A DNA stretch of 64,000 nt from Nostoc sp. XA010 (GCF_020829625.1 NZ_JAIVFX010000019.1:1-64000), one strand, 5' to 3'. Shown: positions 18,391-27,481, counted from the stretch's first letter. The notes: generated by a model from the letters alone, not told the origin. Numbers and translations: made by a program.

Positions 18391-18923
18391 AATTATAATC
18401 CTTTCTATCACTACTATTCTAAGCAGCTTGGGCATCGCCAAGTGATAATCAGGTAAATTTGCAGTCACTATTTAAATCATTAGCAGGGTAAGTACCTTGG
18501 CGGCTGCTTGTCCTAGTCCGCCAAAACCCAGGACTCCGATACTTGCACAGGGAGAGGAATGTTTACTGACAGCGCAAATACACCCTGGTATTCATATATC
18601 TTTGTTATATCAAATTAGCTTTTATAGGGAATGCGCTTGATATTATAGAACGTCTAAAGTTGTTTCCTCTTAATATAGGTACTGAAGAACAATTTAAACA
18701 ACTTGCTGATCGTATCTTTAAAACATATAAAGAAATCAATACGTCAAATTTATGACTTGAGGCAGCAAGATCGCGTACTAGACAATATATAGAATCTAGT
18801 GATCGCTTATTGTATATTGTTGTAGTGAGCGATCACATCAAAAATTATTGAAAAATTGAGCGCTTCTTGACAAAAGCCTGATTAGTAATCACAATGTAAT
18901 TACAATCAAGGACAAGTATCCTC
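18391..18923. other. Gene-free stretch with a decayed coding piece and a hairpin
   Basis: Between the two toxin-antitoxin modules. A plus-strand frame from about 18608 to 18754 reads protein-like (ALDIIERLKLFPLNIGTEEQ) and ends in TGA without a credible start, so it is probably the 3' remnant of a lost gene. A 9-bp inverted repeat GTGATCGCT / AGCGATCAC (18799-18836) follows. The MazE leader occupies the last 80 bases. Confidence 0.45.
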
Positions 18924-19184
18924 ATGGGGACAGCAATTAGAACCCGTATTGTTAAAATCGGGAATTCTCAAGGTATCCGCATTCCTAAACTTCTGCTGGA
19001 ACAAAGTGGTATTGGTGAAGAGGTGGAAATCGAAATTCAAGATTGTCACCTAATTATCCGTGCAGCCTCTAAATCGCGTAAGGGGTGGGATGAAGCATTT
19101 GCAAGAATGGCGAAGCAACACGACGATGCACTGCTTGATGATGGCGTAACTACAGAGTGGGAGCATCAAGAGTGGGAGTGGTAG
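18924..19184 (+). CDS. AbrB/MazE-family antitoxin
   Basis: An 86-aa protein with the swapped-hairpin AbrB fold: RTRIVKIGNSQGIRIPKLLL followed by EEVEIEIQDCHLIIRAA. MazE-type antitoxins bind their own promoter and neutralise the toxin with the acidic tail, here DDALLDDGVTTEWEHQEWEW. The start is ATG 18924. It overlaps the toxin frame, giving an operon with tight coupling. Confidence 0.88.
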   Translation: MGTAIRTRIVKIGNSQGIRIPKLLLEQSGIGEEVEIEIQDCHLIIRAASKSRKGWDEAFARMAKQHDDALLDDGVTTEWEHQEWEW

Positions 19185-19501
19185 TCAATCGATTTGATGT
19201 GTTTTTGGTTAACCTCGACCCAACGATTGGCAGTGAGATTCAGAAGACAAGACCTTGTGTAGTAATTTCACCAGATGAGATGAATAAATATATTGCCACG
19301 GTTATTGTTGCTCCAATGACAACTAAAGGACAGTCTTACCCAACTCGTGTTGCTTGTCAGTTTCAGGGTAAGAATGGGCAAATCGTTCTAGATCAAATTC
19401 GTACAGTTGACAAAACTCGATTAGTCAAAAAGCTAGGTCAGATTGACTCTGATGAACAAAAAGCAGTTTTAGATACCTTAGCTGAAATGTTTGCAGAATG
19501 A
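19178..19501 (+). CDS. MazF/PemK-family endoribonuclease toxin
   Basis: A 107-aa toxin. FDVFLVNLDPTIGSEIQKTR and PCVVISPDEMN are the classic MazF start, followed by VIVAPMTTKG and the conserved VLDQIRTVDKTRL. MazF proteins cut mRNA at short motifs; the motif here is unknown. GTG 19178 gives the family-like MVVNRFDVF and overlaps the antitoxin by 7 bases; GTG 19157 or 19172 in the same frame are possible. It forms the second toxin-antitoxin module within 2 kb. Confidence 0.88.
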   Translation: MVVNRFDVFLVNLDPTIGSEIQKTRPCVVISPDEMNKYIATVIVAPMTTKGQSYPTRVACQFQGKNGQIVLDQIRTVDKTRLVKKLGQIDSDEQKAVLDTLAEMFAE

Positions 19502-19577
19502 TATACCTAATAATCTATACACCGGATGGTTATCAGATTCCACGGTAATGGTTGTATTAATTGTCTATGAATACGAA

Positions 19578-20267
19578 TTATATAATATCCTTGGTTATCT
19601 TCAACATTTTATTTCCACCAGGTTGTAGTTCATACTCAACCTTTTCAATATCTACCTTGTAACCTTTTGAAGTGTAATATTTTACTATTTCATCTAAATG
19701 TTGTGAATGTTTCCACATTAAAGTTACGAGGGGAAATATTCTGACTTCTTTAGCAATACGCAGCATCTCACCTACTGAATTTAAGTGAAAATCGTAATCG
19801 AGATGATCTGAATATAAAAATAATAAATGTGAACAAAGAGCTATATCAAACTCTTGATTATCATAAACCAATTTTGGTAATTCACCGACTGCATACCTGT
19901 TGGTCTTTTTGCCAGTTTCATAATCAGACAGAAATTCTTGAATAACTTTCACTCGATTGTGTCGCAAATCATCTGGAGATTTATGATAGCTCCATACCCA
20001 ATCATTCGATGTAGCCTTAACTTGGTTAATGATATTATCTACTACTTCATTAAATCTTTTCAATATTTCATCACTAGAAAATTGGTATAGTGGATCAACA
20101 GAGACTACATTTTTACCCTGACGTGTCAGTTCTGCATTAAAGCTTGCCGGGCCATCCCCAATCCCAATGATTCTTTTATTTAAATCTGCATTTGTTAAAT
20201 TGAATATTTTTATATATTCATCCATTGACCTGCCAAAAGGAACTACTTTATCTAGAACCATTGCCAT
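19578..20267 (-). CDS. SAM-dependent methyltransferase-like protein
   Basis: A 229-aa protein with a Rossmann methyltransferase layout. Motif I is altered to RIIGIGDGPASFNAEL, motif II acid is VVSVDPLY, and motif IV is QEFDIALCSHLLFLYSD. The region HLNSVGEMLRIAKEVRIFPL is typical of the post-motif. No substrate can be inferred. It stands alone on the minus strand, 43 bases downstream of a phosphatase gene, so the two may be co-transcribed. Confidence 0.7.
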   Translation of the reverse strand: MAMVLDKVVPFGRSMDEYIKIFNLTNADLNKRIIGIGDGPASFNAELTRQGKNVVSVDPLYQFSSDEILKRFNEVVDNIINQVKATSNDWVWSYHKSPDDLRHNRVKVIQEFLSDYETGKKTNRYAVGELPKLVYDNQEFDIALCSHLLFLYSDHLDYDFHLNSVGEMLRIAKEVRIFPLVTLMWKHSQHLDEIVKYYTSKGYKVDIEKVEYELQPGGNKMLKITKDII

Positions 20268-20310
20268 AGAATTTACCTCGTCAATAGACTGATTAAACAG
20301 GATGATAGCA

Positions 20311-20868
20311 TCAAAATGTTGTATTCACTGCGATACGGCAATCATTCAGAAGCATGTCAAGTTCTTTTACAACTGCCAAGGGATTTCTACCTCTAAACAC
20401 AGCAGCGATCGCAGCTTCATAAGGATTTCTACCTGTTCTTTTTACAGCATTTATTGCAGCTTGATTTGATAATCCTCGACCACTAACTAGCCATGCAGCT
20501 AACACATGTCCAGTACGTCCAATTCCACCAGAGCAATGGACAACGACTTTCTCATTTTCTTTATCTGCTTCTATTAAGAAAGGAAGTATTTGCTGTGTGA
20601 GGGTTTCTAAATCACATAGATGGAAATCTGCAATTGGTGCCCAACACACTAGTTGATTACCAAATTCCTGTTTGTAGGTGTCCAGAAGATTAGAGTAAGA
20701 AGCTAGCTGTTGATTAGGAAGAAGGCAGCAAACTCGCTTGATATCTTGACGCTTCATGAATTCTATCCAATCCTGAACCTTATTGTTAGTGTATCCAGGT
20801 CGCGCAGCACCAAATACTATTTGCTCATTCTCCCAAGCTGGGGCAAACTTACCCCAAGGCATCGACAT
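20311..20868 (-). CDS. Dual-specificity/tyrosine phosphatase-like protein
   Basis: A 185-aa cysteine phosphatase. The P-loop VHCSGGIGRTG carries the nucleophile Cys112 and Arg118, and Asp81 in the segment IADFH is the likely general acid. The N-terminal FAPAWENEQIVFGAARPGYT fits cyanobacterial phosphatases. The first six residues (MSMPWG) come from the end of a pdxJ-like stub (20849-21031), with the start codon inside that stub in another frame, so the gene appears to have gained a new start by recombination. The substrate is unknown. Confidence 0.82.
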   Translation of the reverse strand: MSMPWGKFAPAWENEQIVFGAARPGYTNNKVQDWIEFMKRQDIKRVCCLLPNQQLASYSNLLDTYKQEFGNQLVCWAPIADFHLCDLETLTQQILPFLIEADKENEKVVVHCSGGIGRTGHVLAAWLVSGRGLSNQAAINAVKRTGRNPYEAAIAAVFRGRNPLAVVKELDMLLNDCRIAVNTTF

Positions 20869-21031
20869 CTTCGGGCTTAATATGTCGCTGGTCTGGGCGT
20901 GGATGAACTGTGATTCCGTGTGCGCCAGCTTTAATACAGGTCAAAGCCGCTTCAATCACACTCGGTCTACCAAAATTTCGAGCATTCCTGAGTAAAGCGA
21001 CTTTGTTAAGGTTAACGCTGAGATTCGTCAT
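20849..21031 (-). pseudogene. 5' stub of pdxJ (pyridoxine 5'-phosphate synthase)
   Basis: A 60-aa reading frame equal to the N-terminal quarter of PdxJ: LSVNLNKVALLRNARNFGRP, then KAGAHGITVHPRPDQRHI and KPEDVDALG, then stop. The HPRPD version is the form I associate with alphaproteobacterial and Bacteroidetes PdxJ rather than the HLRED of the usual cyanobacterial enzyme. PdxJ is about 240 aa, so this is a truncated, non-functional copy that runs into the phosphatase gene, with 20 bases of overlap. Confidence 0.75.
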
Positions 21032-21103
21032 ATTACCTGTCCACCAAAAACTGTGTTATTGGCAAATAATAAATGGGCTAATCCGTAATTCAAAAATTAC
21101 CAA

Positions 21104-22189
21104 TTACGAATTATTCACTTTGCCTTGCCAAACAATTTCCTTAATTTTGATTTCTTTCGGAATCAATTTAATCTTGTAGAAGGTATCTGCAACCTCTTGT
21201 TGTTTCGTAATCACTTCATCTGTGAGCGGAAGTACATCATACTCACGCCGCTTTTCTGCGATTTCCAACACAGGAGCATCTATACCCAAAGCTGGAGAAA
21301 GAAATTTAGCAATTTCAGTAGGATTATTTTTTGCCCAGTCACTAACTTTCTTCACCTGATCGAGAACTATTTTCAAGGCATCTGGCTTGGCATCAACAAA
21401 AGATTTTGCAGCTAGATAATAACCACGATTGGGAGCTAATCCCGTCGCGTCTACTAAGGTACGTGCGCCTGTTGCTGCTTCTGCTGCGGCTAAGTACGGG
21501 TCCCAAATTGCCCAAGCATCAACGTTTTTTTGCTCAAATACAGCACGAGCATCGGCGGGAGTGAGAGTTATTCGTTGAATGTCACTGTACTGTACCCCTG
21601 CCTTTTCCAACGCTTTCACTAATAGGTAGTTAGCATTAGAACCTTTGGCAAAAGCCACTTTTTTACCCTTGAGTTCAGCCACACTTTTAATAGGTGAATC
21701 CTTGGGCACCAGAATAGCTTCAGCTTTGGGACTCCAAGGATCGTAGGCAACATAAACCAAAGGAATACCCCCAGCTTGAGCAAATATAGGTGGTGATTCT
21801 CCGGTATAGCCAAAATCAATACTGCCTGCATTCAATGCTTCTAAGAGTGGGGGGCCAGCTGGAAATTCTGACCAAGTAACGGAAGTTCCTGAAGCTGCGA
21901 AAGCTTTCTCTAATTCCCCCCTTGCCTTCAGCGCGTAGAGAACAGTTGACGCTTTCTGGTAGCCTATGCGAACTGTGATACTGCTAGCTGCTGGACTGGG
22001 GGCTTGGGTTGCCTGCGGTGTGCCAGAGTTGTTGCTTGCGCTTGAAGAACAAGCAGAGATAGCCAGAGTTAAGCTAAGTCCCACTGCAAACAATAGGGAA
22101 AAAGTGCGGATTCTTCGTTGTTGGAACATTTGGAGGAAGGCAAAAGCCATACTCAACAGTCGGGTTGGAAAGAACTTAGTCAACATCAT
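21104..22189 (-). CDS. Aliphatic sulfonate ABC transporter substrate-binding protein (SsuA-like)
   Basis: A 361-aa periplasmic binding protein. The leader ends at the lipobox LAISAC (Cys47), followed by a Ser/Ala/Pro linker. The mature part has the SsuA/TauA blocks IRIGYQ-like VRIGYQKASTVLYALKARG, EFPAGPPLLEALNAGSIDFG and GESPPIFAQA. It should bind organosulfonates for an ABC importer. No permease or ATPase gene follows. Start ATG 22189 gives a long leader; ATG at about 22129 (MFQQRR) is an alternative. Confidence 0.88.
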   Translation of the reverse strand: MMLTKFFPTRLLSMAFAFLQMFQQRRIRTFSLLFAVGLSLTLAISACSSSASNNSGTPQATQAPSPAASSITVRIGYQKASTVLYALKARGELEKAFAASGTSVTWSEFPAGPPLLEALNAGSIDFGYTGESPPIFAQAGGIPLVYVAYDPWSPKAEAILVPKDSPIKSVAELKGKKVAFAKGSNANYLLVKALEKAGVQYSDIQRITLTPADARAVFEQKNVDAWAIWDPYLAAAEAATGARTLVDATGLAPNRGYYLAAKSFVDAKPDALKIVLDQVKKVSDWAKNNPTEIAKFLSPALGIDAPVLEIAEKRREYDVLPLTDEVITKQQEVADTFYKIKLIPKEIKIKEIVWQGKVNNS

Positions 22190-22398
22190 TACTCTGCTTG
22201 AAAGGGGAAATTAATATCAGACTACAGCAAAACTCCGGTAAAACAACGGCAACTTTATAGATTTACCGTACTAATATAGAATGATAAAAAATATCACATA
22301 ATAAAAGCTGAAATGCAAGTTTATTCGCTGAATACAAAATTTCCCTTAAAAGTCATAGCAACGTCAAATCTAAACTCAACGAAATTAGAAAGCACGCG

Positions 22399-23088
22399 AT
22401 GACAGATAATATTCTTGAACAACAGATTGAGTACTATCGCGCTAGAGCCAACGAATATGATGAGTGGTTCTATAGGAAAGGACGCTACGATCGCGGTGCC
22501 CAAAACAACCAACGCTGGTTTAATGAAGTAGCTGTTATCAAAAATACATTACACCAAATTGGCGTGGTAGATGATATTTTAGAGTTAGCATGTGGAACAG
22601 GTATCTGGACGCAGGAGCTTTTAAATATCGGGAAAAAAATTACTGCGATCGATGCCTCTGAAGAAGTGATTACAATTAATCGCTCGAAGTTAAATTCACT
22701 GAGTGTTGAATATCACCTCATAGATTTATTTACATGGGAACCTGACACTGAATATAATTTAGTTTTCTTTGCCTTTTGGCTCTCTCATGTGCCGCCAAAA
22801 TTACTCAATTCATTTTTGACAAAAGTCTATCAATCTGTTTGCCTTGGTGGACAAGTATTTATAATTGACTCTCGCTTTGAACCGACATCAACGGCTAAGA
22901 ATCATATTCTTAAAGACGACGGAAACATATATAAAAGCCGAAAGTTAAATGATGGTCAAGAATTTCAGATTGTCAAAGTTTTTTATCAGCCTGATGAACT
23001 TCAAGATAAGCTAAAGCAAGTAGGTTTTCATGCTGAGGCGAACGTGACAGATAACTATTTTATCTATGCACATGGAGCAAAGGTTTAA
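22399..23088 (+). CDS. Class I SAM-dependent methyltransferase
   Basis: A 229-aa methyltransferase. The N-terminal IEYYRARANEYDEWFYRKG is a known lead-in, motif I is ILELACGTGIWTQEL, the ribose-binding acid is ITAIDASEEVI and motif IV is YNLVFFAFWLSHVPP. It methylates an unidentified small molecule. It starts at ATG 22399. It is monocistronic and divergent from the sulfonate-binding protein. Confidence 0.85.
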   Translation: MTDNILEQQIEYYRARANEYDEWFYRKGRYDRGAQNNQRWFNEVAVIKNTLHQIGVVDDILELACGTGIWTQELLNIGKKITAIDASEEVITINRSKLNSLSVEYHLIDLFTWEPDTEYNLVFFAFWLSHVPPKLLNSFLTKVYQSVCLGGQVFIIDSRFEPTSTAKNHILKDDGNIYKSRKLNDGQEFQIVKVFYQPDELQDKLKQVGFHAEANVTDNYFIYAHGAKV

Positions 23089-23345
23089 ATAATTGGTAAT
23101 TTCTAATGGGCTACGCCACGCTACGTTTGTGGTGCGTCTTGTAGAGAAGACAGTAATTCGTATTGATTTTAAATACATATTATACGCTACTGGTTCAGTA
23201 TCATCACGATTTTATGATAAAGACTCTGCGTTTTTACTGTTTGCGTAGTGGCAACCACAGGAGAAGTTCATATCTTAATACGCTTGGCTTAAAGTTTGAT
23301 CCTCCCTAACCCCAGAGAAAACTTACCTTTATTTGGAAGTCCCTA

Positions 23346-23666
23346 ATGAAGCCTGTCTTGAAAAATCCAGATTGGAGGAAACCTCCGCTCTGGTTTTTGC
23401 TTAACTCCGACTTCTCTGTGTGCCAAGCTTTGCCTTTCAGTTTTAATGCTCAATTCGCCACGGTTTTACGCAAAGTTGTACCAAGTACTGATGCTTCATC
23501 ATGTATCTATATTAGTGATAGCTATACAGATGACTTTTATCGGACTAAAGGAGTAGAAATGAAATGTATTTTGATTGACAGCAAACAACGTTATCTAGAG
23601 CTAGGTGAACAGAGAGTTGAAGACCTTTTTAAAATTGAACATAAATTATTGATCAATCTTAGTTAA
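23346..23666 (+). pseudogene. HAD-hydrolase C-terminal remnant in a composite frame
   Basis: A 106-aa frame. Only the second half is recognisable: CIYISDSYTDDFYRTKGVEM followed by KCILIDSKQRY matches HAD motif IV (GDSxxND) and the strand after it. The nucleophile motif DxDxT and the cap are missing, and the first 50 residues are not HAD-like. It is best read as the tail of a broken HAD phosphatase joined to unrelated sequence. Translation from ATG 23346 is not excluded. Confidence 0.5.
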
Positions 23667-23723
23667 CTATGGTTGCCGAAGTAAAAAAATAAAATCCACT
23701 AGCTGCCTAACAGACCGTTTGCA

Positions 23724-24083
23724 ATGCAAATTCTTAAAGTACTAACCAGAGTCTACCTTAGTCCGATAGACTTGGATGAGGCGATCGCTTTCTATGAAAG
23801 CCTTTTTACAGAAAAATGTTGGTTGTGGTTTCAATATTCCGAAGCTGAGTTGGAACTCGCCGGTGTGGGTTCTATTCTTTTAATTGCTGGTTCGGCAGAA
23901 GCACTCTCTTCATTCAAGAGTACACATGCAACATTTCTCGTTGACTCACTCAATGATTTTCGAGAAGCACTTATTCAGCAGGGTGCAGTAATTCTGGCGG
24001 AACCTAACAAAGTTCCCACTGGAGTCAATATGCGAGCGATGCATCCTGATGGAACCATTATTGAGTATGTTGAGTTTGCTTGA
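23724..24083 (+). CDS. VOC/glyoxalase-family protein
   Basis: A 119-aa protein of one VOC module pair: LTRVYLSPIDLDEAIAFYES, ELAGVGSILLIAG and the C-terminal MRAMHPDGTIIEYVEF, where the final Glu is the usual metal ligand. It resembles small glyoxalase/bleomycin-resistance-like proteins of unknown substrate. The start is ATG 23724. Confidence 0.8.
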   Translation: MQILKVLTRVYLSPIDLDEAIAFYESLFTEKCWLWFQYSEAELELAGVGSILLIAGSAEALSSFKSTHATFLVDSLNDFREALIQQGAVILAEPNKVPTGVNMRAMHPDGTIIEYVEFA

Positions 24084-24598
24084 TTAATTTTCTGCCCAAA
24101 AAAGATATTGACATTAGACATCTCTAGAAATTAAATATGCTTTACCCAGAACCCTTGTAGAGAAGTAGCAGTGCTACGTCTCTACATTCTTTATCACAAG
24201 GTTTTACCACCATATCCACAGGCACTTTAACATATTTGCAGACATGAGCAAATTAGAAGATCAAGAAAATATCATTTTCAATTTGAACGATACGCTAATT
24301 CTCAAGCTGGCAGATGTAGAAGCAGGTTGATTGGTAACCTGTGACGAAGAAACGAAAAATATGGGGCTATTTTTTACATTTAATTATGTATGCTTACTTA
24401 ATAATGAATTTTACATTACTTTTTGTAACAATTTTATCAATTCTAACTAAATATTTATCTGCTATGTAATAATTAAAGGTGAGAATTAATTCGGCGACCG
24501 CGTTTGTTTTTATTATTGACAGGCTTTTTCCTTTTGGTATTCACAGACTTTTCTCCGAAATCTAAAACTCTACACATCTATGATTTGGGAGACAATTT
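24084..24598. other. Intergenic stretch: tiny ORF and long leader of the RRM gene
   Basis: A 28-aa frame (24244-24330, starting MSKLEDQENIIFNLN) has no family and no clear Shine-Dalgarno. A small hairpin CAGGTT / AACCTG sits at its stop (24323-24341). From 24360 to 24598 the DNA is AT-rich, ends in GGGAGACAATTT and is probably promoter and untranslated leader of the RNA-binding protein; cyanobacterial RRM genes are often cold-regulated through long leaders. Confidence 0.4.
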
Positions 24599-24898
24599 AT
24601 GTCAGTTTATGTAGGCAATCTTTCTTACGAAGTTACAGAAGAAGGTTTGAATGGAGTGTTTGCAGAATATGGTTCTGTAAAGCGGGTTCAGCTACCGACC
24701 GACCGTGAGACAGGTCGTATGCGGGGCTTTGGTTTTGTGGAAATGGGCACAGATGCTGAAGAAACAGCTGCCATTGATGCTCTTGATGGTGCTGAGTGGA
24801 TGGGACGTGACCTCAAAGTGAACAAGGCTAAACCCAGAGAAGACAGAGGTTCCTTTGGTGGTAATCGCGGAAACAATAGTTTCGGCAATCGTTACTAA
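24599..24898 (+). CDS. RRM-type RNA-binding protein (cyanobacterial Rbp family)
   Basis: A 99-aa protein: one RNA-recognition motif with RNP2 VYVGNL at residues 3-8 and RNP1 RGFGFVEM at 42-49, then a short glycine/asparagine/arginine-rich tail (SFGGNRGNNSFGNRY). This is the cyanobacterial Rbp type with a Gly-rich tail, commonly cold-induced. SD GGGAG precedes ATG 24599. A good intrinsic terminator follows at 24949. Confidence 0.93.
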   Translation: MSVYVGNLSYEVTEEGLNGVFAEYGSVKRVQLPTDRETGRMRGFGFVEMGTDAEETAAIDALDGAEWMGRDLKVNKAKPREDRGSFGGNRGNNSFGNRY

Positions 24899-24948
24899 GA
24901 TTTAGAGATATAGCTCTTAAAGCTAATCTATAAGTTAAATTTAGTTGT

Positions 24949-24977
24949 GGCTCAGGCAGGAATGCTTGAGCCTTTTT
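24949..24977 (+). terminator. Intrinsic terminator of the RRM gene
   Basis: A 10-bp stem with one G-U pair (GGCTCAGGCA / TGCTTGAGCC), a GGAA loop and a TTTTT tract, 50 bases downstream of the RRM stop. Confidence 0.85.
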
Positions 24978-25002
24978 GCAGCAAAACTTGCTTGATAAAA
25001 AG

Positions 25003-25080
25003 TTAGGCGATCGCAGCTTCACGAGTAGCAACTTTGCTAAACTGATTTACCGGACGAGGTAAACCGAGATTTTCGCGCAG
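25003..25080 (-). pseudogene. Unidentified C-terminal coding remnant
   Basis: Minus-strand codons read LRENLGLPRPVNQFSKVATR and end EAAIA-stop; upstream the frame is closed by TGA. The composition is protein-like, and it lies just downstream of ssuD, so it may be the end of a deleted member of the sulfonate cluster. The family was not identified. Confidence 0.35.
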
Positions 25081-25135
25081 GGTTCAAAATTTGACCATAT
25101 AAAAAAATACTCAACTACTTCTTGTTACGAATTAC

Positions 25136-26293
25136 TTACACAGGCTGTGGTTTGAGTAGATCTGTTTTGGTAACAAATTCACTGAATGTACTTGCAACCT
25201 GCTGCGGTAATGCAATGCCTGCGGCGGGCGTAGCCAACGCAGGAGTTTGCAGTGGTAAGCGAGGAAACAGCAATTCAGCGACTCGATAGGCTTCTTCGAG
25301 ATGGGGATACCCTGAGAAAACGAAGGTATCAATTCCTAAATCGGTATATTCCAGCATTCGCGCTGCAACTGTCTGTGGATCTCCAACTAAGGCAGTACCA
25401 GCACCCCCACGCACTAAACCAACACCTGCCCATAAATTGGGGCTAATTTCTAAGTTTTGGCGATTACCCTTATGCAGTTGGGCCATGCGGCGTTGTCCTT
25501 CTGATTCAGATTGAGCAAACCGCCGATGTGTAGCTGCTATGGTTTCATCATCCACATACTGAATCAGTTCATTCGCTGCATCCCAAGCTTTTTGCGTAGT
25601 TTCACGTACTATAACGTGCATCCGAATTCCAAAGCGGACTGTTCTGCCTTGTTCTGCTGCTAATCGGCGTACCTTTGCAATCTTTTGAGCAACTTGATCT
25701 GGTGGTTCACCCCAAGTTAAATACACATCAATATGTTTGGCAGCAACTTGGAGTGCAGCATCTGAAGAACCACCAAAATATAAGGTAGGATAAGGTTTTT
25801 GTACGGGAGGAAATTGGAGTTTTGCCCCTTGAACTTTCAGATGACGACCACTATAGTTTACTTCTTCACCTTGCATGAGCGATCGCCAAATTGTCAAAAA
25901 CTCATCTGTGAGTTCATAACGCTGATCGTGATCTAAGAAAATCCCATCTTTAGCAAGTTCTTTTGTATCGCCACCAGTGACAACATTTAGAATAATTCTA
26001 CCATTAGAAATCTGGTCAAAAGTAGCAGCCATTCTAACTGCCAAGGAAGGCGACATAATTGCTGGACGGAAAGCTACGAGAAACCGCAAGCGTTCCGTAA
26101 CTGAAATTAACGAAGTAGCTACAATCCAGGTATCCTGTTTTTGTCCAGTACCAATCAACATCCCGCCATAGCCCAATTTATCAACAGCTTGAGCTATTTG
26201 CTGCATATAGGGATAAGTGGCTGGTCGCCTCCCAATTGTAGTACCTAAATAGCGCTCATCTCCCTGTGTAGGCAAATACCAAAAAAGTTCCAT
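25136..26293 (-). CDS. ssuD: FMNH2-dependent alkanesulfonate monooxygenase
   Basis: A 385-aa luciferase-like TIM-barrel monooxygenase that releases sulfite from alkanesulfonates using FMNH2. Blocks include MELFWYLPTQGDERYLGTTIGRR, KLGYGGMLIGTGQKQDTW, the ILNVVTGGDTKEL motif and FSGYPHLEEAYRVAELLFP. Length matches SsuD (about 380). ATG 26293 behind AGGAGATA is the start; the frame extends to 26311. It follows an SsuA-like gene with 17 bases between. The reductase SsuE and the ABC permease/ATPase are not nearby. Confidence 0.92.
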   Translation of the reverse strand: MELFWYLPTQGDERYLGTTIGRRPATYPYMQQIAQAVDKLGYGGMLIGTGQKQDTWIVATSLISVTERLRFLVAFRPAIMSPSLAVRMAATFDQISNGRIILNVVTGGDTKELAKDGIFLDHDQRYELTDEFLTIWRSLMQGEEVNYSGRHLKVQGAKLQFPPVQKPYPTLYFGGSSDAALQVAAKHIDVYLTWGEPPDQVAQKIAKVRRLAAEQGRTVRFGIRMHVIVRETTQKAWDAANELIQYVDDETIAATHRRFAQSESEGQRRMAQLHKGNRQNLEISPNLWAGVGLVRGGAGTALVGDPQTVAARMLEYTDLGIDTFVFSGYPHLEEAYRVAELLFPRLPLQTPALATPAAGIALPQQVASTFSEFVTKTDLLKPQPV

Positions 26294-26310
26294 GTTCCTA
26301 TCTCCTGGCA

Positions 26311-27357
26311 CTATTTCTGACTGATAGTTTCTGGTGTAATGGCTGCATATTGCTCGCTAGTCAGCATCGCTTCCTTGATACTAATTGGTTTAGGAATAAC
26401 TTTTTCTTTGGCAAACAAATCAGCTATCTTCTGTTGATTTTCCATGATTTCTGGCGTAATTGGTCTTAAGCCATAAGTTCGCCTTTCAACCATTGTTGTT
26501 AAAATATTTTCATCAATTTTGAGGTGAGGAATAGTAAGTTTTACAACTTCTGATCGGTTTTTATCAGCCCATTGGCCTGTGTGATCTATCTCTTCAAGAA
26601 CTAATCGCACTAATTTCGGATTTTCTGTGGCAAACTTTCGTGCCGCCATGTAATATCCACCCTGAGTAGAAATGCCACTAGCATCTCTTAAAACACGAGC
26701 ATTTGCCTTTTTTTGGGCCACAGCTAAATAAGGGTCCCAAGTTACCCAGGCATCAATTTTTCCTTGAATAAAAGCATCACGGGCTTCTGAAGGTGGGAGA
26801 CTGATGGCTTGAACATCACTATATTTCAAACCAACCTCTTCCAAAGCTTTTATTAGTAAGTAATGGGAAGCAGAACCCTTTTGAAAAACTACTTTTTTAC
26901 CTTTGAGGTCGGCTAAGGTGCGAATTGGTGAATTATTTTGGACTATAATCCCACTTCCTTTACCAGTGCTGGGTTTATTACTAGCAACATAAACTAAAGA
27001 TGTCCCAGCCGCTTGGGCAAATATCGGGGGAGTTTCACCTACAGAACCAATATCAACCCTACCTACATTCATTGCTTCCATCAATTGTGGCCCTGCGGCA
27101 AATTGCGCCCATTCGACGGAAACACCTAAAGGCTGTAAACGTTTTTCTATCAATCCTTTAAGTCTGAAAATATCCCCAGAACTTTGATATCCCATTCGGA
27201 CAACTTTAGTTTTGAACCCAGTAGTTTGATTTTCTGAGTTTGCGGTTTGAACTGAGCAACTAATTAAGGTTGTTGAGATTGTTAATAATCCAGGTAATAG
27301 AAATAGTGAAAAACGTTGGAAAATGTTAACTCGTGGCTGTTTGAAGATGGTAATCAT
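26311..27357 (-). CDS. Sulfonate/taurine ABC transporter substrate-binding protein (SsuA-like)
   Basis: A 348-aa binding protein with a lipobox TLISC (Cys34). Mature blocks VVRMGYQSSGDIFRLKGLIE, EWAQFAAGPQLMEAMNVGRV and ETPPIFAQAAG mirror the SsuA-like protein at 21104-22189, so the two are paralogues. It is first in a two-gene operon with ssuD, consistent with delivering sulfonates to the monooxygenase. The start is ATG 27357. Confidence 0.9.
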   Translation of the reverse strand: MITIFKQPRVNIFQRFSLFLLPGLLTISTTLISCSVQTANSENQTTGFKTKVVRMGYQSSGDIFRLKGLIEKRLQPLGVSVEWAQFAAGPQLMEAMNVGRVDIGSVGETPPIFAQAAGTSLVYVASNKPSTGKGSGIIVQNNSPIRTLADLKGKKVVFQKGSASHYLLIKALEEVGLKYSDVQAISLPPSEARDAFIQGKIDAWVTWDPYLAVAQKKANARVLRDASGISTQGGYYMAARKFATENPKLVRLVLEEIDHTGQWADKNRSEVVKLTIPHLKIDENILTTMVERRTYGLRPITPEIMENQQKIADLFAKEKVIPKPISIKEAMLTSEQYAAITPETISQK

Positions 27358-27481
27358 GAACGTGATACGTTATTTTTATTTGCTTTTGATTGACTATTTG
27401 ACTAATATGTGCAGATATTCAGTCATGGGAGCGTACAGTTGTATGCCCCTACAGCGAGCGTATTGCTCCTAATCCAAAGAC

